A stretch of DNA of 26,955 nt from a virus, in the IMG/VR virus record IMGVR_UViG_3300017963_000674, positions 1 through 26,955 of that record, one strand, 5' to 3'. Under the pieces are notes generated by a model. It searched no databases, had not been told where the DNA came from, and was given only the letters and a program-made list of their open reading frames with translations. The position numbers were made by a program, and so were the translations under genes. Positions 22,204 to 26,955 of this stretch are shown here, piece after piece. The first letter of the stretch is position 1, and each line of letters starts with the position of its first letter.

Positions 22204-23736
22204 TCAACCAACAAACACGCCGCGTTTTGGGCCTGGATAGTTTGCCAGTAAAATGGATTCACCTTCATCCGGCGACCGGCCTAACCGTTCAATTATATCC
22301 TCTTTTGGTTCGACTAGTATGCCGCCTGTAGTCGGCTTATATGTTGCCGCGCATAAATCCGCAACAATTTGCGGGCCTGGCGGTAATTTTACATCATCCC
22401 CGTAAATAGGGTCAAGCGATTCGCGCATTCGCCAATAGTATTCCGCCCTTATATTTCGCATTTGCAGAGTCCCGCTTCTATCCGTATATTTCGATGGCCC
22501 GCCGGCGTTAACGGGCTTTACTTTGCCCGGGAATCGTGTTTTTAATGAATCATATGCGCTGGATCCAACGCCAACCACGTCAATATTGATGTAACCCGGC
22601 AGCGTTGGTATTGCCCGGGCTATTAAATCGGCGGCGGTCGGACCATCTGGAGTCAAGCGGCCTGGATAGCTTGTAACCTCATTAAAATAATTACCTTGCC
22701 GATTGCAAACCGTTGTTTTATCACGCCCGCCGCGCGCAACGTCGACTCCCGTTCCTGTGATTGCTGTAACCGGTTGCTCACATTTTAACCAACGTTCTTG
22801 GGCCGCCCGCACCCATGCGGTCGGTATCACTTGCCAGGGATTCGCCTCTTTTGCGGCGGCAAAATTTCCATCTAAAACCTGACTCCGCAACGGTTCCGGC
22901 AATGATTGCAAAATGGACTCGTAATTGGTATCTGCTAACCAAGGGTTATCACTTAATTTTGATGGTATAAAAGTCCGGCTTAACGGTTTGATCATCCGCC
23001 CGTTATGCTCAAACGGGTCACCGTTTTTTAATTCGGTTTCCTTACCATCTATTGTAGCATACCAACGCAATTCACCGGGCCGGGCCGGGTTTGGGTGCGT
23101 AAAATCGTCCGGAAATAGCCATGCTATCCAAGGTAAAAAATAATCCACTACCCAGCCGCCCGACTCATCAGATGGCGGATTAAATGTCATCACAACCCGG
23201 CACCGCTGGGCTGGATCTGTGGAACGCAACCATGCAATAATAAACTCAAATTGACTCCTTGAAAATTCTGTAATTTCATCGAATCCATAAAAGTCCCGCG
23301 GGCGGCCCCTTTGTTTCTCTTTATCTTTTTCATACTGGCAAGACTCAAATTCTATCTGTTTTCCGCCATCCAACATCCAGCGATGTAAGGATTCATTGTA
23401 CGAGTCTTTTGAATGGCTTATATCATCCGGATTCAATATTTCGCGTGAACGTTCAATAACCGCCCGTAAGGTTGGAAAAACGCGCCGGAAAATTACCGAC
23501 CTTTTATGTTGCGTTGCCGCCAAACCTAATAATAAATCCGTTTTGCCGCCGCCCGCTTGCCCGCCAAAACCCAAAATATCCGCCTTGGATTCCATCGCAA
23601 GTCGTTGCGGGTTTGGCGTTCCATCATCGGAGTCCGGATTCGGTTTCCATAGTAAACGGGCGGCGGCATCTTTTGTTTTTAGTCCGCGCCGGCGCGCTTC
23701 AAGATGCGCCCGCGCTTGAATTTCGTAAAACATCAT
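22204..23736 (-). CDS. Terminase large subunit, 510 aa
   Basis: ATP-driven packaging motor and headful/cos nuclease. Walker A is GGQAGGGKT (residues 58-66), Walker B is FYGFDE (149-154) followed by an I-T-E coupling region; VVMTFNPPSD is the adjacent motif III-like region. The nuclease half starts at about residue 330 with TGVDVARGGRDKT (first metal-binding Asp), and later has INIDVVGVGSSAYDSL. The start at ATG 23736 has GGTGAAAG upstream; TTG and GTG codons just before are less likely. It overlaps the small terminase gene by about 38 nt. Length is normal. Confidence 0.95.
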   Translation of the reverse strand: MMFYEIQARAHLEARRRGLKTKDAAARLLWKPNPDSDDGTPNPQRLAMESKADILGFGGQAGGGKTDLLLGLAATQHKRSVIFRRVFPTLRAVIERSREILNPDDISHSKDSYNESLHRWMLDGGKQIEFESCQYEKDKEKQRGRPRDFYGFDEITEFSRSQFEFIIAWLRSTDPAQRCRVVMTFNPPSDESGGWVVDYFLPWIAWLFPDDFTHPNPARPGELRWYATIDGKETELKNGDPFEHNGRMIKPLSRTFIPSKLSDNPWLADTNYESILQSLPEPLRSQVLDGNFAAAKEANPWQVIPTAWVRAAQERWLKCEQPVTAITGTGVDVARGGRDKTTVCNRQGNYFNEVTSYPGRLTPDGPTAADLIARAIPTLPGYINIDVVGVGSSAYDSLKTRFPGKVKPVNAGGPSKYTDRSGTLQMRNIRAEYYWRMRESLDPIYGDDVKLPPGPQIVADLCAATYKPTTGGILVEPKEDIIERLGRSPDEGESILLANYPGPKRGVFVG

Positions 23737-24259
23737 AAGGACTTTCACCGCCGGCAAGTCGCATTATTTGATCATCGGAAAGCGATTCATAATCAATATT
23801 TAATACCGGTTGAACATTGCCGCCTATCAATTTATGAATCCTCACAATATCACGTAATGCGCCCAGCGAATCATGTAGTTTAATTTTTGGCCCGTATCTT
23901 GTATAACTAATTTCACTTACCAAATGCCCGCCGGCCTTAACTTTGTCCATATCTATAACTAATAAGGTGCGGTCACCTTGCGGGCCTGGAACCACTTGCA
24001 CCGATAAGAAGTCGCCCAAATTAGCCCGGGCAATATCCGCCAATCGCGCAACCGCTTCCGCCGCCGGCATACTATGGGCGGCCCAATATTCGTCAATGGC
24101 GGCTTTAATATTCGGCTTTTTAAGATTTTGCGACCCGATATTTGCCCAGCTAACCGAATCGCCATTATATCCCGCCAATTCCGCGGCGCGCGTTGCATTA
24201 AATTTTGCCTCACCTAAATAATAATTCACAAATGCCTTTTGTTTACCCCTTAAGGCCAT
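23699..24259 (-). CDS. Terminase small subunit, 186 aa
   Basis: DNA-recognition subunit of the packaging complex. Residues 1-60 match the terminase_2 HTH pattern: KQKAFVNYYLGEAKFNATRA, AELAGY, IGSQNLKKPNIKAAIDEYW. The middle (VARLADIARANLGDFLSV, KAGGHLVSEISYTRYGPKIK, LHDSLGALRDIVRIHKLIGG) is the usual oligomerisation part of this family. ATG 24259 has AAAGG 9 nt upstream, 4 nt after the methyltransferase stop. The 3' end overlaps the large subunit start, so the two are translationally linked. Confidence 0.92.
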   Translation of the reverse strand: MALRGKQKAFVNYYLGEAKFNATRAAELAGYNGDSVSWANIGSQNLKKPNIKAAIDEYWAAHSMPAAEAVARLADIARANLGDFLSVQVVPGPQGDRTLLVIDMDKVKAGGHLVSEISYTRYGPKIKLHDSLGALRDIVRIHKLIGGNVQPVLNIDYESLSDDQIMRLAGGESPYDVLRNSSAGAS

Positions 24260-24263
24260 GATA

Positions 24264-25505
24264 CTAACCTTTCAATAATTTTGGTACGGATCCTGTATGA
24301 TTTGCCCAGCGGTCGAGTATAACCGCGGCATAACCTGGGTCAATTTCCGCGGCATAACAAAGCCGCCCAATGTTTCCCGCCGCAATTAAAGTTGAACCGG
24401 AACCGGCGAATCCATCAAACACAATACCATCCAGCGGGCACAAATCTCCAATTATTTCTGCGCAAATTCTAACGGGCTTCATGGTTGGATGTATTGCCCG
24501 TTTGCCGCCGGCGGCCTTGACTCGCGCTTCTGTAATCAGATTCCCGCGGAAAAACTCAAGCGCCGCTTTTTCCCTGGCAAAAACAACCGCCATTTCATAT
24601 TGTTCACCATAACCGCCCTTGCCATGTAAACCTGGGCTTTTCTTATCCCAAACAATCACAGTTTCTATATCCCAGCCAGTAAAGGCGGCTATCAATTCGA
24701 CATATGTATGCCATTGCACCCATACAACGCAAAAATTACCCTTGATAACATTGTCAACAATGCCGGGCAATTCAAAAATTGTGTTTGTGTTTTCATCGCC
24801 GGCGATGTAACGCAAACCCAGCCGCCTGCGCCCGTATCCGGTACTATTCCCATAAGGCGGGTCAGTAAAAACCATACTTGCCTTTTTACCGCCCATCAAT
24901 AGCGCCAGGTTTTCAACATTTGTTGAAGAGTCACATAAAAGGCGATGATTGCCCAGCCCCCACAATTGCCCGGCTTCAACCCCATATTTCTGGGCTAATT
25001 CGGCGGCCTGGTCAACATTTGCCGGCGTATCCCGCCCCGTGTTTTGTTGCTCATTTTGATCATTGGTAAATATTTGGCCTATTTCATCGCCATTATACCA
25101 ATGGGATAAATCAACCCCTTTTAAGCTATGGGCCTTCAAGGTTGCCGGATCCATTTTTATTCCAACCTGGGCGGCCCGGTTCAATCCTATTGAAATTTCA
25201 CGCGCTGGATTATCGGGATCCGTTAAATCTAAATCATTATAACGCAAAAAAACCGGGACTCCCGGTTTCGCGTCAACAATTTGTATTTCTTCCATTCCCA
25301 GCGATTTATACATATCACGCCGGTTATTGCCGCCAACAATGCCGCCATGAACATCTAAGACTCCCGCCTCACGCGCGCCATATTGCTGGATTGAATGTTT
25401 TAGCATTTGCGTTCCACGTTGTGTATGTACGTTTGGGTTTTCCGGATCCAAAGTCAATGAATCAAGCCCAGCATTTTCAATTTGCTGGGCGGCTTTTTTA
25501 GTCAT
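24264..25505 (-). CDS. ParB-like domain fused to beta-class DNA methyltransferase, 413 aa
   Basis: Residues 12-115 form a ParB/Srx-like domain (LTLDPENPNVHTQRG, HGGIVGGNNRRDMYKSLG with the G-N-x-R-x loop, IGLNRAAQVG). Residues about 175-410 are the methyltransferase: LWGLGNHRLLCDSS, VFTDPPYGNSTGYG (DPPY at 215-218), HPTMKPV (about 338) and FDGFAGSGSTLIAAG (about 362), ending in EIDPGYAAVILDRW. DPPY suggests adenine N6 methylation, though N4-cytosine is not excluded. This fusion is common next to phage terminases; it may protect DNA from restriction or mark packaging sites. RBS is weak (GAG). A small hairpin region separates it from the upstream gene. Confidence 0.92.
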   Translation of the reverse strand: MTKKAAQQIENAGLDSLTLDPENPNVHTQRGTQMLKHSIQQYGAREAGVLDVHGGIVGGNNRRDMYKSLGMEEIQIVDAKPGVPVFLRYNDLDLTDPDNPAREISIGLNRAAQVGIKMDPATLKAHSLKGVDLSHWYNGDEIGQIFTNDQNEQQNTGRDTPANVDQAAELAQKYGVEAGQLWGLGNHRLLCDSSTNVENLALLMGGKKASMVFTDPPYGNSTGYGRRRLGLRYIAGDENTNTIFELPGIVDNVIKGNFCVVWVQWHTYVELIAAFTGWDIETVIVWDKKSPGLHGKGGYGEQYEMAVVFAREKAALEFFRGNLITEARVKAAGGKRAIHPTMKPVRICAEIIGDLCPLDGIVFDGFAGSGSTLIAAGNIGRLCYAAEIDPGYAAVILDRWANHTGSVPKLLKG

Positions 25506-25597
25506 AACGACTCGCTTTCATTTGGGATAATTGGGGATAAATTGGGAAATTGCTATTGTTGGGAACCCGGTTTCCCAATGTTGGAATTGCAATTATT
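25506..25597. other. 92-bp spacer with hairpin and short repeats
   Basis: Contains a 7-bp stem hairpin around 25559-25578 (TTGGGAA / TTCCCAA) and, at 25521-25550, three degenerate copies of TTGGG(G)ATAA. On the minus strand the hairpin lacks a clear U tract. It could be a partial terminator or a binding site between the lysis-like genes and the packaging genes. Confidence 0.4.
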
Positions 25598-25909
25598 TTA
25601 ATCATCGCCCTTTGATTCGCTAGGTCTGGGCGGCAATGTCACCCCTTCCGCTTCTGCGATGAATTCATACCAACCCGCCAGCGTTGCCAAATCCATAAAC
25701 TTGGCGTCTAGTTCTTCACTTTTTGTTAATAATTCGTCACGGCGTTTTAATAACTTTGCCGCCTCTTTTATTCGTGTTTGATCAATATGCAAGATGTTAC
25801 GCAAATCACGAATCACCAAAAATTGTTGTTGACATAGGTCCCGCATTGTTTCCGCGACTCTATCCATAGTCCGCGCCGGTTGGCGCTGGCTATCTTGTTT
25901 ATTGCTCAC
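25598..25909 (-). CDS. Hypothetical helical protein, 103 aa
   Basis: GTG 25909 is supported by GGGGGG just upstream and by overlap with the end of the preceding gene. The whole protein looks helical and charged, with heptad-like spacing in residues 15-75 (MDRVAETMRDLCQQQFLVIR, IKEAAKLLKRRDELLTKSEE) and a Pro/acidic C-terminus. No membrane segment or catalytic motif. It follows two lysis-module-like genes and precedes the packaging genes. Family not recognised; in Mu-like phages small helical proteins lie at the same place before terminase. Confidence 0.6.
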   Translation of the reverse strand: MSNKQDSQRQPARTMDRVAETMRDLCQQQFLVIRDLRNILHIDQTRIKEAAKLLKRRDELLTKSEELDAKFMDLATLAGWYEFIAEAEGVTLPPRPSESKGDD

Positions 25910-25910
25910 A

Positions 25911-26348
25911 TTACCCCCCGGCGGCTATTTGCTGCCTTAAATTTTGATTTTCAGTTTTTAATAGTTCGATTTGGTTTTGTTGTAGTTCCGATTCGGTTTC
26001 CAATGCGGTTATGCGTTCCCATGCTTGGGCCAAATGTAAGTCACGTTCGGCAATTTTGGCTTTTAGGTCTGCTATATTCGACTCCAGCCCTTGCCTAACC
26101 TGACATAATTCCGCGCGTAAATCCTTAACTTGCTGCCTGTAATATTCCCTATCTTGGGCCATATCATCTAGCAAGTCAGTCGCGGCGGTCGTGGTTGCCG
26201 CTGAAATTTCGGCTTGCCCTTTCTGGCGTTCCAATTCCAGCGCCTTTTGTGCCAATGCGGACTCGGCGCTGAATTTTCTATAAGCCAGGATTGACCCGGC
26301 AAATGATGTTATTGCGGTACCGATGGCGACCGCCGCGGTTGGATCCAT
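25911..26348 (-). CDS. Membrane-anchored coiled-coil protein, spanin-like, 145 aa
   Basis: Residues 4-22 form a hydrophobic segment (TAAVAIGTAITSFAGSILAY), followed by about 120 residues of Glu/Gln/Lys/Leu-rich coiled coil (residues 28-142). An N-terminal anchor plus long coiled coil directly after a holin-like gene resembles i-spanins (Rz), but no partner Rz1 lipoprotein is seen and the anchor is weakly positive at its edge. ATG 26348 lies 8 nt after the previous stop with no obvious RBS, so coupled translation is likely. A structural role is an alternative. Confidence 0.6.
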   Translation of the reverse strand: MDPTAAVAIGTAITSFAGSILAYRKFSAESALAQKALELERQKGQAEISAATTTAATDLLDDMAQDREYYRQQVKDLRAELCQVRQGLESNIADLKAKIAERDLHLAQAWERITALETESELQQNQIELLKTENQNLRQQIAAGG

Positions 26349-26356
26349 TTGAGTTA

Positions 26357-26680
26357 TTATTTACTTGTTAATAGTCGAGTATGGGCCACGGTGCCGGCAA
26401 ATGCCGCCATGCCGCCCGCCATAATTGCGGGCCACCAAACCCCAGCCCAGTCAAGCCACGCGCCATCTATCGCGCCCGTTGCGATGGCGGCAACGGTTGC
26501 GCCGATAGGAATCACAAAACAGGATAAAATAAAAACAAGTCGACTCCATTTCGGTTCCAACTTGTTATACCACGGCACATAATCCGCAAGAAAGGAAAGC
26601 ACAAAACCAACCGCGGTATTAAGGCCGGCACCCATAAGCCATCCTAAAAATTCGGGCCATGTCATCAATTCCGGAATCAC
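26357..26680 (-). CDS. Holin-like membrane protein, 107 aa
   Basis: GTG 26680 is favoured over ATG 26665 because AGGGGGTGA stands at proper distance. Three transmembrane segments are visible: about 10-33 (FLGWLMGAGLNTAVGFVLSF), 47-70 (LVFILSCFVIPIGATVAAIA) and 76-98 (WLDWAGVWWPAIMAGGMAAF). Size and topology are typical of phage holins, and a coiled-coil spanin-like gene follows. No endolysin is in the window, so the lysis role is inferred. First gene after the strong promoter at 26721-26749. Confidence 0.6.
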   Translation of the reverse strand: MIPELMTWPEFLGWLMGAGLNTAVGFVLSFLADYVPWYNKLEPKWSRLVFILSCFVIPIGATVAAIATGAIDGAWLDWAGVWWPAIMAGGMAAFAGTVAHTRLLTSK

Positions 26681-26720
26681 TAAATCACCCCCTATCTATT
26701 TAAAATTTTTGTTTGTGTAT

Positions 26721-26749
26721 AGTATAACAAAACGGCAACGCGGCGTCAA
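26721..26749 (-). promoter_or_regulatory. Near-consensus sigma70 promoter for the packaging operon
   Basis: TTGACG (26749-26744), 17-nt spacer, TATACT (26726-26721), with TG one base before the -10 (TGTTATACT). Transcription should start near 26714, about 35 nt before the GTG at 26680. This is the best promoter in the window and points into the minus-strand operon. Confidence 0.8.
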
Positions 26750-26819
26750 TCGTTTTGTATTGCCGCCAGGCATAAACGGGCCTTTTTTACCATAATTTTT
26801 ATAGGCCAAATCGACAGAA

Positions 26820-26891
26820 GCCGTTTTAAGCGGTTTTTAATGGGCTGGGCATAGTAGTATACTGCTATGGGTGTATAAACCCGCGTCCGCT
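26820..26891. repeat. Intergenic 72-nt repeat element, copy A
   Basis: Partner of 19886-19956. The plus-strand core CATAGTAGTATACTGCTATG at 26850-26869 is a nearly perfect palindrome, next to GGGTGTATAAACCC (imperfect palindrome) and enclosed by AAGCGG and CCGCTT, which are complementary. On the minus strand TTTATA-17-TACTAT could serve as a promoter. It lies about 70 nt upstream of the sigma70-like promoter. Confidence 0.85.
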
Positions 26892-26955
26892 TAACCTGGC
26901 GGCCTGGCGGCGGCGTTTGGCCTGTTTGGAATCCCCATATTTTTAGGCAACAAAA

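Larger units (their letters stand above)
26681..26955. other. Leader region, promoter and repeat element upstream of the operon
   Basis: 275 nt without a convincing gene. It contains the 26721-26749 promoter and repeat copy A at 26820-26891. The part beyond 26892 shows nothing recognisable. A minus-strand frame from the edge to TGA 26748-26746 is open but has no supporting features. Confidence 0.6.

Noticed and set aside
26746-26955. Open minus-strand frame of about 70 codons from the right edge, across repeat copy A
   Set aside because: Neither start nor family features are visible; the same frame in copy B stops early, so conservation is at the nucleotide level.

Overview
This window is the packaging, head and tail region of a tailed phage or prophage with siphovirus architecture (HK97-type head; tape measure, Dit-like distal tail protein and gpG/gpGT-type chaperone). 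Every convincing gene lies on the minus strand, so the map reads from right to left. No chromosomal genes, integrase, tRNA or endolysin were found. The host is not identifiable with certainty. A signal-peptide segment ending in a 'YVPIVFKG'-like motif and the Ser/Pro tandem linkers resemble secreted proteins of Chloroflexota (Anaerolineae), but this is only a weak inference.

Layout in transcription order: (1) 26.95-25.6 kb: leader with a near-consensus sigma70 promoter, a holin-like membrane protein, a membrane-anchored coiled-coil protein and a small helical protein. (2) 25.5-20.0 kb: ParB-like/DNA methyltransferase fusion, small and large terminase, and a portal protein with a C-terminal Mu gpF-like domain. 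(3) 19.95-16.6 kb: a repeated intergenic element, a zinc-ribbon protein, a second strong promoter, HK97-type prohead protease, major capsid protein and a probable decoration protein, closed by a 38-bp perfect palindrome that looks like a terminator. (4) 16.5-9.85 kb: accessory cassette inside the structural operon, with three GT-A-like glycosyltransferase modules (one fused to a GT-B domain), a further GT-B-like protein, two small-molecule-type SAM methyltransferases, a beta-class DNA methyltransferase and small unknown proteins. (5) 9.87-8.28 kb: head-tail connector, gp10-like tail completion protein and tail terminator. (6) 7.96-1 kb: tail operon with an HhH-like small protein, major tail protein, tail assembly chaperone with a -1 frameshift extension, tape measure, a Dit protein carrying an inserted beta-propeller, a small unknown protein, and a large repeat-containing tail protein that runs off the left edge.

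Most notable observations: a complete -1 frameshift signal (A AAA AAC, 5-nt spacer, 12-bp stem-loop) linking the two chaperone frames; a Dit protein split by about seven propeller blades, with two plausible starts, one of which adds a signal peptide; a multi-gene glycosylation cassette between head and connector genes; a 72-nt intergenic element present twice, with its 20-bp palindromic core recurring a third time upstream of the tail operon; a DNA methyltransferase gene bounded by 14-nt direct repeats; and strong enrichment of GGATCC. Function calls come from reading motifs by eye; no database search was run.
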